From positions 149,810 to 213,809 of the forward strand of contig NZ_JASEEQ010000005.1 in assembly GCF_030019515.1 (NCBI RefSeq): a stretch of 64,000 nucleotides of DNA. The letters are read 5' to 3'. Under the pieces are notes generated by a model. It was not told the DNA's origin. It ran no database searches and saw only the letters and a program-made list of their open reading frames with translations. Position numbers and translations under genes: made by a program. This DNA is from Nocardioides sp. (lineage in GTDB: Bacteria; Actinomycetota; Actinomycetes; Propionibacteriales; Nocardioidaceae). Shown in pieces: positions 17,558 through 27,500 of the stretch (position 1 is its first letter; every line of letters begins with the position of its first letter).

Positions 17558-19960
17558 TCAGCGCAGTGAGATCATCCGCGCGTCGTGCCCGCCCGGACCG
17601 GTCACCACCAGCCGGGCCCGGTGGATCCGGTCGCCGCGCAGCGCGGCCCGGGCCGCGTCGGTCACGGCCAGGCGGACGGTCGGCTGGGCCGCCCGGACCA
17701 TCGTCGTGCCGCGGGCCAGCACCGTGCCGCGGTGCACGTGGGAGCCGGCGACCCGATGGGTGGCGATCAGCTTCAGCGAGACGTGGCGGCGTACCTCGGT
17801 TGCGACCCGGACCTGAACGCTGGTCCGGCCCGCGTTGACCCAGCCGGAGCCGCCGGTCGAGAGGCCGGTCGCGCTGACGGTGATCGTCGCGGTCGAGCTG
17901 TCGTCGAACGTGTCCGCGTCCGGGCTGCTGGTCGCCACCGTGGCTGTGTTGTCCACCTGGCGGCTCTCCTCCTGGGCCGGGGTGGTGCGCACGTCGACGC
18001 AGAGCAGCCCGTAGTCGACGGTGAGCGGTCCGGCCGACTGGTTGTAGAAGCGGAACACCCGGGTCACCGGCTGCGGGTCGTTGCCCAGCGGCAGCGTGCC
18101 GTGCGGGTCGACCCACGCGACGATGCCCTTGGCGCCGTCGCGGCAGGTCAGGCTCCGCTCGACCAGGCCGCCCGGGGCGACGACGACGTGCCCGGAGAGC
18201 TCGGAGGTGAGCAGCTCGTGGGTGTGGCCACGGGCCACGCCGAGCGTGGTCCGCAGGCACCGGGCGGTCAGCGTGACCAGGGCGTCGTCCTCGATGTCCC
18301 CCGCGAACCGGCGGCCGTCGGAGATCGGGCGGCTGACGACCACGCCGTCGCCCTCGAGGAAGGCGAAGCCGGGGGCGATCGCGACCGCGCCGGGCCCGCA
18401 GGACAGGTCGACGGTGTGCGGCCCGGTCGCCCAGGCCTGCGTCGTGGTCAGCACGTCGGAGACCACCAGCGGGTGCGTGTGGTCCTCTCCGGAGACGGTC
18501 CGCTCGCTCATGCAGACGACGTTGACCTTGGCCTGGACCTGGCCGGTGGTGCCGTTGCGGAGGGTCCCGGTCCAGCCTCGGCCGTCGGCGGTGGTGGTCG
18601 AGGCGAGCACGGCCACGTCGGGCCAGGTCCCGGCGTTCTGGTCGACGTGGTCGATCCGGACGCTGCCGTCGGTGGCGAGGTAGCCGGTCGGGCACCAGGT
18701 GGTCGCGGACGCGGTCTGGCCGGCGAAGGCGGACAGGTGGCTCTCGATCTTGGTGACGTCGAAGAGGTGGTCGTGGGTGGTGACGGTGCTCGGCAGCAGG
18801 CTGACCCGCACGGTCACCGTGACCGACCGCTGCGCCCCGGCCGCGACGTCGCCGAGCGCACAGGTGACGGTGGGGGCCGTGAAGGTGCAGCCGGGCCCGG
18901 CCGAGACGAAGGTCGTGCCGGCGGGCAGCACGTCGGTGATGACGACGTCCTCGGCGTCGCCCGGCCCGCTGTTGACGGCGCGCAGGGTGTAGGTGACCTG
19001 GTCACCCGGCGCGGCGAGGCTGACGTCCGCGGTCTTCACGATCGCCAGGCCCGCGGGCACCGGCTCGTCCGGGCGCGTGGGGATCATCGCGTCGTCGGAG
19101 TCGGACACGTCCGGGCCGGCCGGCGGGGTGCCGGTCGCGGTGGCGAGGTTCCACACCCGGCCCGCGGCCACATCCGCGGCGGTGACGACGTACGTCGGGG
19201 TGGGCAGCAGCGGGCAGGTGGTCGACTCGCCCGGCGCGAGCGTGCCGACGCAGGGCGCGGCGGCCAGCCCGAGCAGCTCGTCGGTGAGGGTGACGTCCTC
19301 GAGTGTGGTGTCGCCCACGTTGGTGACCACGAAGCCGTAGGTCAGCTGCTCGCCCAGCGAGCCGACGGTGTCGGCGTCGGCGGAGTCGGTGACGCTCTTC
19401 TCCAGGTGGATCGCGGGCCCGTCGGGCACGACGGGGTCGCAGCCCTCGACCCAGAAGACCTTGGACTTCTTGTCCGCACCCTGGGAGCCGGGCGTGTGGA
19501 TGGTCAGCTTGACGTGGTAGCCCTGCAGCGGCTGCGGGTCGCCGAAGAAGGCGAGCGTGTAGGTCTCGCGGGCGTCCAGGCCGGTGCCGGTGCCGGCGCC
19601 GCTGGCCGGGTCGCCGCCCACGAAGACCGCGGCGGGGCCGGTGACGTCGAGCACGACGCCGTCGGTCGGCGCCTGCATCTCGAAGGTGACCTGGGAGATG
19701 ATGTCGGCGCCCTGGTCGAAGCCGTACCACTCGACCTCGAACGCGCAGCCGACGTGCGGGTCGTTGTCCGGCGTCCCGTCGAGCTCGCCGTGCTCGGCGA
19801 TCTTGACCGTGCCGTTGTTGCCCGGCGGGTCGCCCGCGGCCCGGGCGGAGCCGGTCAGCGGCGTCCCCGGGACGACGACGAGCGCGAGCGCGACGAGCAT
19901 GCCGAGCAGTCCGCTCAGGATGACGTGCGCGCGGTTGGCAGTACGACCAGACGTGACCAC
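17558..19960 (-). CDS. Large secreted DUF11-repeat surface protein
   Basis: An 800-residue protein with a signal peptide (hydrophobic core about 13-38, cleavage after ARA). After an N-terminal beta-rich domain of about 170 residues come two DUF11-type modules: one opening AIHLEKSVTDSADADTVGSL, the other GLAIVKTADVSLAAPGDQ with DVLPAGTTFVSAGPGC. Cys pairs in these modules suggest disulfides. The C-terminal half has His/Thr-rich stretches and ends without an LPxTG anchor. Such proteins are cell-surface or spore-coat components; no enzyme activity is evident. The GTG start at 19960 has GAGGGGGG upstream. Confidence 0.82.
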   Translation of the reverse strand: MVTSGRTANRAHVILSGLLGMLVALALVVVPGTPLTGSARAAGDPPGNNGTVKIAEHGELDGTPDNDPHVGCAFEVEWYGFDQGADIISQVTFEMQAPTDGVVLDVTGPAAVFVGGDPASGAGTGTGLDARETYTLAFFGDPQPLQGYHVKLTIHTPGSQGADKKSKVFWVEGCDPVVPDGPAIHLEKSVTDSADADTVGSLGEQLTYGFVVTNVGDTTLEDVTLTDELLGLAAAPCVGTLAPGESTTCPLLPTPTYVVTAADVAAGRVWNLATATGTPPAGPDVSDSDDAMIPTRPDEPVPAGLAIVKTADVSLAAPGDQVTYTLRAVNSGPGDAEDVVITDVLPAGTTFVSAGPGCTFTAPTVTCALGDVAAGAQRSVTVTVRVSLLPSTVTTHDHLFDVTKIESHLSAFAGQTASATTWCPTGYLATDGSVRIDHVDQNAGTWPDVAVLASTTTADGRGWTGTLRNGTTGQVQAKVNVVCMSERTVSGEDHTHPLVVSDVLTTTQAWATGPHTVDLSCGPGAVAIAPGFAFLEGDGVVVSRPISDGRRFAGDIEDDALVTLTARCLRTTLGVARGHTHELLTSELSGHVVVAPGGLVERSLTCRDGAKGIVAWVDPHGTLPLGNDPQPVTRVFRFYNQSAGPLTVDYGLLCVDVRTTPAQEESRQVDNTATVATSSPDADTFDDSSTATITVSATGLSTGGSGWVNAGRTSVQVRVATEVRRHVSLKLIATHRVAGSHVHRGTVLARGTTMVRAAQPTVRLAVTDAARAALRGDRIHRARLVVTGPGGHDARMISLR

Positions 19961-20171
19961 GGCTGGACCCCCCTCGTTCCATCGGTGGTGACGGGACGAG
20001 GCGTCATGCTGGTGATCGTCATGACCCCCCGACGCACGCATCCGTGCGCCCGGACCCCCCGTCCTGACGTCACGACGGTAGCGCCGGCGCGGCGTCCGGT
20101 CCCGGGAACGGTCACCTCGGCGGCACCGGATCAGACCAGTGCCGCGCCCGGCCCCGTAGCCTGGATCGGTC

Positions 20172-21311
20172 ATGCTCTGCTCCCACTTCGACGCCGGACG
20201 CTGCCGGTCCTGCACCTGGCTCGGCACGGCGTACGCCGAGCAGCTGGCCGCCAAGCAGCACACCGTCGAGGAGCTGCTCGCCGGCCCGGTCGACACCGGC
20301 CGGGCCTCCGTCTGGCTGCCGCCGGCCGCCAGCGCCCAGCTGGGCGTGCGCAACAAGGCCAAGATGGTGGTCAGCGGCACCGTCGCGGAGCCGACCCTCG
20401 GCATCCTCAACCCCGCCGGCGCCGGCGTGGACCTGCGCGACTGCCCCCTGCACACGCCGGGCATCCAGGCCGCGCTCCCGGTGCTCGCCGACTTCACGAC
20501 CCGCGCCGCGCTGGCGCCGTACGACCTGGCCACCCGCCGCGGCGAGCTGAAGTACCTGCTGGTCACCGAGTCGCCGGACGGCGAGCTGATGGTGCGGTTC
20601 GTGCTGCGCTCCCAGGAGCCGGTGGCCCGGATCCGCAAGCACCTACCGGCGCTGATCGAGCGGCTGCCGCAGGTCGCGGTCGCGACCGTGAACCTCCAGC
20701 CGGAGCACAAGGCGGTGCTGGAGGGCGAGCGCGAGATCGTGCTCACCGAGCAGGAGTCGCTGCTGATGCGGGTCGGCGGCCTCGGGCTGCACCTGCGCCC
20801 GCAGAGCTTCTTCCAGACCAACACCGCGATGGCGGCCGAGCTCTACCGGCTCGCCCGGACCTGGGTGGTCGAGGTCGAGCCGGCGACGGTCTGGGACCTC
20901 TACTGCGGGGTGGGCGGGTTCGCCCTGGCGATCGCTTCGACGACAGACTCCGAGGTCATCGGCATCGAGATCAGCGGTGCGGCGGTCGCGTCGGCGACCG
21001 CCAGCGCGGCGGAGGCCGGCCTGGACCAGGTGCGCTTCGAGGCCGCCGACGCCACCGCCTGGGCGCTGGCCCGGTCCGACGTCCCCGACCTGGTCGTGGT
21101 GAACCCGCCGCGGCGTGGCCTGGGCGCGGAGCTCAGCGGCTGGCTCGAGGACTCCCGTGTGCGCCACGTCCTCTACTCCAGCTGCAACGCCCACACGCTG
21201 GCCCGCGACCTGGAGACGATGCCGTCGCTGCGGCCGGTGCGCGCGCAGCTGCTCGACATGTTCCCGAACACCGCGCACTACGAGGTCCTCGCACTGCTGG
21301 AGCGGTCGTGA
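20172..21311 (+). CDS. rlmC: 23S rRNA (uracil-C5)-methyltransferase, RlmC/TrmA family
   Basis: A 379-residue SAM-dependent methyltransferase. The N-terminal Cys cluster (C3, C11, C14 region, DAGRCRSCTW) matches the Fe-S binding site of RlmC and the length matches E. coli RlmC (375). SAM binding is seen in WDLYCGVGGFALA, the catalytic Cys in YSSCNAHTLARDL, and the NPPRRGLG motif. It should methylate a uridine in 23S rRNA (U747 in E. coli). Its stop overlaps the next start by four bases. Confidence 0.92.
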   Translation: MLCSHFDAGRCRSCTWLGTAYAEQLAAKQHTVEELLAGPVDTGRASVWLPPAASAQLGVRNKAKMVVSGTVAEPTLGILNPAGAGVDLRDCPLHTPGIQAALPVLADFTTRAALAPYDLATRRGELKYLLVTESPDGELMVRFVLRSQEPVARIRKHLPALIERLPQVAVATVNLQPEHKAVLEGEREIVLTEQESLLMRVGGLGLHLRPQSFFQTNTAMAAELYRLARTWVVEVEPATVWDLYCGVGGFALAIASTTDSEVIGIEISGAAVASATASAAEAGLDQVRFEAADATAWALARSDVPDLVVVNPPRRGLGAELSGWLEDSRVRHVLYSSCNAHTLARDLETMPSLRPVRAQLLDMFPNTAHYEVLALLERS

Positions 21312-21640
21312 CCGGCGAGCGCGAGCGGCTCGAGGAGGAGCGCCGACGTACGACGGCCAGGTTGGCGCAGCTGCGCGGGGAGTACCGCGGGTTCGTCGAC
21401 GCCTCGCGTGACACCAATGCGGACGACGAGCACGACCCCGAGGGGGCGACGATCGCCTTCGAGCGCGAGCAGGTCGGCGCGCTGGTGCGCCGGGCCGAGC
21501 AGCGCCTGGGCGAGATCGCGGACGCGCTGGTCCGCCTCGACGAGGGGACCTACGGCCGGTGCACCCGGTGCGGGCGGCCGATCGCCACCGAGCGGCTCGA
21601 GGTGCGCCCCACCGCGACGACCTGCGTGGCCTGCACCTGA
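21308..21640 (+). CDS. DksA/TraR-type zinc finger protein
   Basis: A 110-residue protein with a long helical N-terminus rich in Glu and Arg (a likely coiled coil) and a C-terminal C4 zinc finger (YGRCTRCGRPI, then TTCVACT). This is the layout of DksA/TraR proteins, which bind in the secondary channel of RNA polymerase. It starts at a GTG overlapping the rlmC stop (GTGA), so the two are coupled. Confidence 0.9.
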   Translation: MTGERERLEEERRRTTARLAQLRGEYRGFVDASRDTNADDEHDPEGATIAFEREQVGALVRRAEQRLGEIADALVRLDEGTYGRCTRCGRPIATERLEVRPTATTCVACT

Positions 21641-21774
21641 GGCTGCGCCGTCACGCGGGCGGTACCGGTGCCACCGTCCGGGTCCCGAGCCGGTCGAGAC
21701 CGCGCGCACCGGCGTCGTACGCCATGGACCAAAGTCTGATGTCTTTCGCGCCGGATGGGCGGAGACTGACGGGT

Positions 21775-22329
21775 ATGCGTCCCGGTATGCGTGCAGCTCG
21801 GGTGGTTCCGCTCCTCGCCGCCCTCGCCCTGGTCGTGACCTTCGCCCCGCCCGCGGTGGCGGCGCCGCCGACCGAGCGGACGATCACCGATCCACGAGAG
21901 CCCGGCAAGGCCTTCGACGTGGTGTCGGTGACGATGACCTCGGCCCCGGCTCCGGGGGGCAAGGCCAAGGTCGTGATCCGGCACGCCCGACCGATCGAGG
22001 TCCGCGACTCCATCGACTTCTGGGTCGACACCGACGACGACCGGGTGCCGGACCTGCTCGTCACCGGCCCGTCGTTCTCGGAGTACGCCGTCTACAAGAC
22101 CCGCTCCTGGACCGACCACGGCCGCGACATCACCGACCAGCAGTGCGCGTCGCTGCGGATGCGCGAGCGCCGGTCGGTCGTCCGGTTCGACCCCAGCTGC
22201 CTGGAGCCCTCGGTGCGGTTCGCGGTCTCCGTGCGCTCCTACCAGATGCACGCCCGGGCGCGCACCGACGACTACGTCCCCGGCAAGCACCGGCTGTCCA
22301 GGAAGGTGCTGTCCTACCTGCCTGAGTGA
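21775..22329 (+). CDS. Secreted protein of unknown function
   Basis: A 184-residue protein with a signal peptide (about 1-29, ending AVAAPP). The mature domain is rich in charged residues and beta-type segments, including DFWVDTDDDRVPDLLVTG, which resembles a single calcium-binding loop, and two Cys (QQCAS, PSCLE). I recognise no family. The ATG at 21775 is preferred to the one at 21787, since GGCGGA lies before it. Confidence 0.7.
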   Translation: MRPGMRAARVVPLLAALALVVTFAPPAVAAPPTERTITDPREPGKAFDVVSVTMTSAPAPGGKAKVVIRHARPIEVRDSIDFWVDTDDDRVPDLLVTGPSFSEYAVYKTRSWTDHGRDITDQQCASLRMRERRSVVRFDPSCLEPSVRFAVSVRSYQMHARARTDDYVPGKHRLSRKVLSYLPE

Positions 22330-22358
22330 CGCCTGCCGGCCCCTGCCAGACTCGCGGC

Positions 22359-23339
22359 ATGGAGCAGCGCACCCTCGGCCGGACCGGGCGTCCGGTATCC
22401 GTGGTCGGACTCGGCACCTGGCAGCTCGGCGCGGACTGGGGTGACGTCTCGGAGGACGACGCCCTCGCCGTCCTCGCCGCCTCGGTCGACGCCGGCGTGA
22501 CGTTCTTCGACACCGCCGACGTGTACGGCGACGGGCGCAGCGAGCAGGTGATTGGGCGGTTCCTGCGCGAGCACCCCGAGATCGTCGTGGCCACCAAGAT
22601 GGGCCGCCGCGTCGAGCAGCTGCCCGAGCACTACACGCTCGAGAGCTTCCGGGCCTGGACCGACCGGTCCCGGCGCAACCTCGGCGTCGACACCCTCGAC
22701 CTCGTGCAGCTGCACTGCCCCCCGAGCGCCGTCATCGACGCGGACGCGACGTACGACGCCCTCGACGCGATGGTCGCCGACGGCGCGATCGCGGCGTACG
22801 GCGTGAGCGTCGAGACGGCCGACCAGGCCCTGTCGGCCATCGCCCGCCCGAACGTCGCGTCGATCCAGATCATCCTCAACGCGTTCCGGCTCAAGCCGCT
22901 GGACCGGGTGCTGCCCGCGGCCGCCGAGGCCGGGGTCGCGATCATCGCGCGGGTGCCGCTCGCGTCGGGCCTGCTGTCCGGTCGCTACGACGAGCACACG
23001 ACGTTCGCCGCCGACGACCACCGCAGCTACAACCGCGACGGCAGCGCGTTCGACGTGGGGGAGACGTTCTCGGGCGTCGACTACGAGACCGGGGTCCGCG
23101 CGGCCCAGGAGTTCTCGGCACTGGTGCGCGACCTGGACCTCACGCCTGCCCAGGCGGCGCTCGCGTGGGTGGTCCAGCAGCCCGGTGTCACCACGGTGAT
23201 CCCCGGCGCCCGGAACGCCGAGCAGGCGCGTGCCAACGCCGCCGCCGGGCTGGCCGACCCGCTGCCCGCGACGGTGCTGGACGGGGTCGTCGGGATCTAC
23301 GACGCGCGGTTCCGCGCAGCGATCCACGGCCGCTGGTAG
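22359..23339 (+). CDS. Aldo/keto reductase
   Basis: A 326-residue (beta/alpha)8 barrel enzyme. The catalytic tetrad is visible: Asp and Tyr in FFDTADVYGDG, Lys in VATKMG, and His in VQLHCPPS. The NADPH-binding end is VTTVIPGARNAEQ. It reduces aldehydes or ketones; the substrate cannot be read from sequence. It stands alone, 29 bp after the secreted protein gene. Confidence 0.92.
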   Translation: MEQRTLGRTGRPVSVVGLGTWQLGADWGDVSEDDALAVLAASVDAGVTFFDTADVYGDGRSEQVIGRFLREHPEIVVATKMGRRVEQLPEHYTLESFRAWTDRSRRNLGVDTLDLVQLHCPPSAVIDADATYDALDAMVADGAIAAYGVSVETADQALSAIARPNVASIQIILNAFRLKPLDRVLPAAAEAGVAIIARVPLASGLLSGRYDEHTTFAADDHRSYNRDGSAFDVGETFSGVDYETGVRAAQEFSALVRDLDLTPAQAALAWVVQQPGVTTVIPGARNAEQARANAAAGLADPLPATVLDGVVGIYDARFRAAIHGRW

Positions 23340-23370
23340 CCGCGTCTGCCGCGTCGGCTTCGCCGCCGCG

Positions 23371-23397
23371 CCGGCCGCGGGATCGCCCGTGGGCCGG
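23371..23397. terminator. Hairpin between convergent genes
   Basis: An approximately 11-bp GC-rich stem with one bulge and an ATCG loop lies between the ends of the aldo/keto reductase and the AhpD-like gene. No T-run follows on either strand. Confidence 0.5.
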
Positions 23398-23426
23398 TGT
23401 TCAGACGGTGTGGTTGCGGCCGGCGC

Positions 23427-23858
23427 TCAGGCCTGAGCCCGCTCCTGGGCCTGTTCGTGGGCGTCGGCGAACTCGCAGAACGCGTCGTAGGCCCGCGGTC
23501 CGTAGATCGTGGCCGGTCCGCCCTTCATCAAGAACGTGACGCCGATCGCCTCGGCCGCCTCCTGCCTGGTCGCCCCGGCCCGGACCGCCGCCTGGGCGTG
23601 GGAGGCGATGCAGCCGTCGCAGCCCTCCACCACCCCGATCGCGACCGCGATCAGCTCCTTGGTCCGGGTCTCGAGGGCGCCCGCGGCGAACGCGGCCCGG
23701 TGCAGCTCGCCGAAGCCCTTGTAGACGTCCGGCACCGCCTGGCGCAGCTGTCGGTGCAGGGGGGAGAGGGCGTCGAGCACCTCCTTGCCGTGGGGGTGCT
23801 CCGTGGACTGGTGCTCGGTGGACCGGGGCTCGGCGGATGGGTCGATCGAGGTCGTCAT
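23427..23858 (-). CDS. AhpD-like carboxymuconolactone decarboxylase family protein
   Basis: A 143-residue all-helical protein. The AhpD-type redox motif is complete: EGCDGCIASHAQAA, with the two Cys and the following His that form the peroxidase-coupled active site. Family members reduce peroxide via a thiol relay. A palindrome TATACCCC-GG-GGGGTATA begins 12 bases before the ATG, overlapping the expected promoter, so expression is probably repressed by a CsoR-type copper or sulfide sensor. The first 20 residues are polar and probably disordered. Confidence 0.88.
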   Translation of the reverse strand: MTTSIDPSAEPRSTEHQSTEHPHGKEVLDALSPLHRQLRQAVPDVYKGFGELHRAAFAAGALETRTKELIAVAIGVVEGCDGCIASHAQAAVRAGATRQEAAEAIGVTFLMKGGPATIYGPRAYDAFCEFADAHEQAQERAQA

Positions 23859-23869
23859 GCCGTCGACTA

Positions 23870-23887
23870 TATACCCCGGGGGGTATA
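23870..23887. promoter_or_regulatory. CsoR-type operator 1
   Basis: TATACCCC and GGGGTATA arms separated by two G. It lies 12-29 bp before the start of the AhpD-like gene. The pattern matches the ATACCCC/GGGGTAT palindromes bound by CsoR/RcnR-family repressors. Confidence 0.7.
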
Positions 23888-23908
23888 AGTCGGACTCGGC
23901 CGGTCGCC

Positions 23909-24070
23909 TCAGGCGAGCAGCCGGCGCAGCCGCGCCTGGTGCTGGAAGCGCCGCCGCCGGCGGCGCAGGGCGCGCCGGCGCACGGCGTACGCCCGCCCGT
24001 CCTGGCCCACCCGCAGGTGGGCGAGCATGAGCGCGCTGGTGGGATCGGGGATGGCGAGGGAGTCGATCAT
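23909..24070 (-). CDS. 53-residue Arg-rich protein in the copper locus
   Basis: A small frame with a clear ribosome binding site (CCAGGAG, 5 bases before ATG at 24070). The first half is mildly hydrophobic (MIDSLAIPDPTSALMLAHL); the second half is extremely basic, with runs of Arg (RRRALRRRRRRF). It could bind nucleic acid or membrane. It lies between the CsoR-type boxes and the AhpD-like gene and may share their control. A longer in-frame start at 24145 lacks a ribosome binding site. No family recognised. Confidence 0.5.
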   Translation of the reverse strand: MIDSLAIPDPTSALMLAHLRVGQDGRAYAVRRRALRRRRRRFQHQARLRRLLA

Positions 24071-24220
24071 CGGGTACTCCTGGGAGTGGTCGGTCGGACG
24101 GCGGTGACGGATGCCACGGTTCACGCCTGAGGTGGGCCGGGGCATCGGGAGATCGACGTACTTCCCGGCTCAGGCCCCCTCAGGCCCCGGCCCGGCCCCG
24201 ACCTGGCGATCGGCCCTGTT

Positions 24221-24239
24221 CATACCCCATAGGGGTATG
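24221..24239. promoter_or_regulatory. CsoR-type operator 2
   Basis: CATACCCC and GGGGTATG arms with ATA between. It lies 63-81 bp before copZ and about 150 bp before the divergent 53-residue gene, so it could act on either side. Confidence 0.7.
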
Positions 24240-24258
24240 CTAGGTTCGCGTCGATGTG

Positions 24259-24275
24259 ATACCCCCTTGGGGTAT
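24259..24275. promoter_or_regulatory. CsoR-type operator 3
   Basis: ATACCCC and GGGGTAT arms with a three-base spacer, 27-43 bp before the copZ ATG, where it should block the promoter. The copZ ribosome binding site (GAGGAG) follows. Confidence 0.72.
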
Positions 24276-24301
24276 TCACCCTGCATTGTGAGGAGAACAG
24301 A

Positions 24302-24511
24302 ATGTCCACGACCCACACCTACCGCGTCACCGGGATGACCTGCGGCCACTGCGTCGGCGCCGTGACCCGCGAGGTCAGCGCGCTCGAGCCCGTCACCGAC
24401 GTCCAGGTCACGCTCGAGACCGGCGACGTCACCGTCCAGTCCGCCCGCCCGCTCACCCACGACGAGATCGCCGCCGCCATCGACGAGGCCGGCTACGAGC
24501 TCGCTTCCTGA
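24302..24511 (+). CDS. copZ: Copper chaperone CopZ (HMA domain)
   Basis: A 69-residue single heavy-metal-associated domain. The copper site is [11 protein letters not shown] near residue 11, with both Cys. It carries Cu(I) in the cytoplasm and hands it to the CopA ATPase encoded four bases downstream. A strong GAGGAG precedes the ATG, and CsoR-type palindromes cover the promoter. Confidence 0.95.
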   Translation: MSTTHTYRVTGMTCGHCVGAVTREVSALEPVTDVQVTLETGDVTVQSARPLTHDEIAAAIDEAGYELAS

Positions 24512-24515
24512 GGCC

Positions 24516-27500
24516 ATGACCACCACACCGACCACACCCACCAGCCAGCACCCCCTGCTCACGACCGAGAGCACCCTCGACATCGAGGGCATGACCTGCG
24601 CGTCGTGTGTCGGCCGGGTGCAGAAGGCGCTCTCCCGGGTGGACGGCGTGGTGGAGGCCTCGGTGAACCTGGCGACCGAGACGGCCGCGGTCACCTACGA
24701 CCCGGCGGTCGTCGAGCCCGCCTCGCTCACGGCGGCGGTCGAGAAGGCGGGGTACGCCGGCACCCTCCGCGCGGCGCCCCAGCCCGAGGCGGACCGGCCG
24801 GCCGCGCCGGACCCGGTCGCCGAGCTCGATGCGCGCCGGGACGTCGAGATCACCCGGCTGGGTCGCAAGTGGCGGGTCGCGCTCGCCGTCGGCCTGGGGC
24901 TGATGGGGCTGATGTACGTCCCGCTCGACATCGACACGATGGACTGGCTGATGCCGCTGCTCCTCGTGGTCGCGACCGGCACCCTGTTCTGGGCCGGCCG
25001 GGAGATCTACCAGCGGGCCTGGGCGAACGCCAAGCACGGCTCCTCGAGCATGGACACCCTGGTCGCGCTCGGGACCGGCGTGGCCTACGGCTACAGCGCG
25101 TTCGTCACCCTCTGGCCCGGGCCGGCCGAGCGCTGGGGGCTGCCGCTCCACCTGTACTACGAGACGGCGCTGATCGTGATGGCGCTGATCCTGATGGGCC
25201 GGTGGCTGGAGCTGAAGGCCAAGAAGCGCACCGCCGCGTCGATCAAGGCGCTGGTCGGGCTCGCGCCGACGACCGCCCGGGTGCTCCGCGACGGCGCGGA
25301 GGTCGACGTACCGATCGCCGAGGTGCGCGTGGGCGACCACGTCCGGGTCCGGCCGGGGGAGAAGCTGCCCGTCGACGGCGTCGTCGCCGAGGGCCGGTCC
25401 GCGGTCGACGAGTCGATGCTGACCGGCGAGAGCGTCCCGGTCGAGAAGACCGCGGGGGACGCGGTCATCGGCGCCACGGTCAACACCACCGGCACCCTCG
25501 TCGTCCGGACGACGGCGGTGGGCGCCGACAGCACGCTCGCCCAGATCGTGCGTCTCGTCGAGGAGGCGCAGGCGAGCGCCCCGCCGATGCAGCGGCTCGC
25601 CGACCGGGTGTCGGCGTGGTTCGTGCCGGCCGTGCTGGTGGTCGCGCTCGCGACGTTCCTCGGCTGGCTGCTGTTCGGCCCGGAGACGGACCGGCTGGTC
25701 CTGGCGATCGGTACGACGGTCGCGGTGCTGATCATCGCCTGCCCGTGCGCCCTCGGCCTGGCCACCCCGACCGCGGTCATGGTCGGCACCGGCAAGGCCG
25801 CCGAGATGGGCATCCTGGTCGGCGACGGTGCGGCCCTCGAGACCGCGCGCAAGCTGACCGCGGTCGTGCTCGACAAGACCGGCACCATCACCCGCGGCCG
25901 CCCCGACCTCGCCGAGGTCGCCACGACCGACGGCTGGGACGCCGACGAGCTGCTCGCCCTGGTCGCGGCCGCCGAGGTCGGCAGCGAGCACCCGGTCGGC
26001 GAGGCCATCGTGCGCGGCGCCCAGGAGCGTGGGCTCACGCTGCCGACGGTCACCCACTTCGACTCGGTCCCGGGTCACGGCGTCGTCGCCGAGATCGACG
26101 GCCGCGCCGTGCTGGTCGGCAACACCGCCCACCTTGCCGAGCACGGCATCGACACCTCGCCCCTCGGCGGCACCGGCGTGTACGCCGCCGTCGACGGCGC
26201 GCTGGCCGGCAGCGTCACCGTCGCGGACACCGTCAAGGACTCCTCGGCCTCGGCCGTGGCCGCCCTGGAGGGCCTCGGTCTCGAGGTCTGGATGGTCACC
26301 GGCGACAACGCCGCGACCGCCCGCGCCGTCGCCGAGCAGGTCGGCATCAAGCACGTGATGGCCGACGTGCGCCCGGCCGACAAGGCCCGTCGGGTCGCCG
26401 AGCTCCAGGCCGCCGGCCAGGTCGTCGCCATGGTCGGCGACGGCGTCAACGACGCGCCGGCGCTGGCCCAGGCCGACCTCGGCATCGCGATCGGCACCGG
26501 CACCGACGTCGCCATCGCCGCCTCCGACATCACCCTGGTCGGCGGCGACCTGCACGGGATCGTCTCCGCCATCGACCTCTCACGCCGTACCGTCACCACG
26601 ATCAAGCAGGGCCTGGTCTGGGCGTTCGCCTACAACGTGCTGCTGGTCCCCGTCGCCGCGGGTGCGCTCTACTGGTGGGACGGGCTGCTGCTCGACCCGG
26701 TCCTGGCCGGCGCGGCGATGGCGATGAGCTCGGTCAGCGTGGTCACGAACGCCCTGCGGCTGCGCAAGCCCGGCCACGGCCAGAGCCTGCGCGGCCGGGT
26801 CGTGGACGCCGGCTACCTCGTCGGCATCGCCGCGCTCGCGCTCGCCCTCGGGGTCGGCTTCACCTGGCTGAGCCGCACCGACCAGGCCGAGCGCGGCATG
26901 AACGGCCTGCTCACCTGGCAGGCGGGCATGGGGATGCCGATGCGGCCGCAGATGAGCGTCCTGGAGGAGGCTGACGTGCCGCCGACGAGCGCCCACCACG
27001 CGGGCCTCGAGATCGGGTACGACCTGCCTGCCGACGTACGTCCCGGCGTGCCGACGACCCTGACCGTCACCGTCCGCGACGCCGACACCGGCGACCCGGT
27101 CGGCGACCTGGTCCGCACCCACCAGGTGTGGATGCACCTGATCGTGACCCGGGCCGACCTCGGCACCTTCGCCCACCTCCACCCGGAGCCGACCGGCGAG
27201 GAGGGCGTCTTCACGGTCGACGCGACGTTCCCGACCGCCGGCACCTATGCGCTGCACACCGAGCTGCGCCAGGAGGGCCAGCTCGCCGACGTCCTGGACC
27301 GCCACGAGGTCACGGTCGCGGGCGGTCCGCCGCCGGCCGAGCCGGTCCCGACCGAGGACGTCCGGGAGGTGACGGTCGACGGCGTGCGGATCACGCTGAC
27401 CGGCGACGCGCACGTCGACGCGCCCAGCGAGTTCACGCTGACCTTCGCCGACGCCGGGTCCGGGGCCCCGGTCGAGGACCTCGAGCCCTATCTGGGCGCC

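Noticed and set aside
17585..21307. Long plus-strand open frame running opposite the DUF11 gene and through rlmC
   Set aside because: Antisense or out-of-frame shadow of better genes; only the final 110 codons (DksA/TraR-like) are real.
24453..26555. 700-codon minus-strand frame opposite copA
   Set aside because: His/Asp/Gly/Arg-rich shadow with no domain; copA on the other strand has every P-type ATPase motif.
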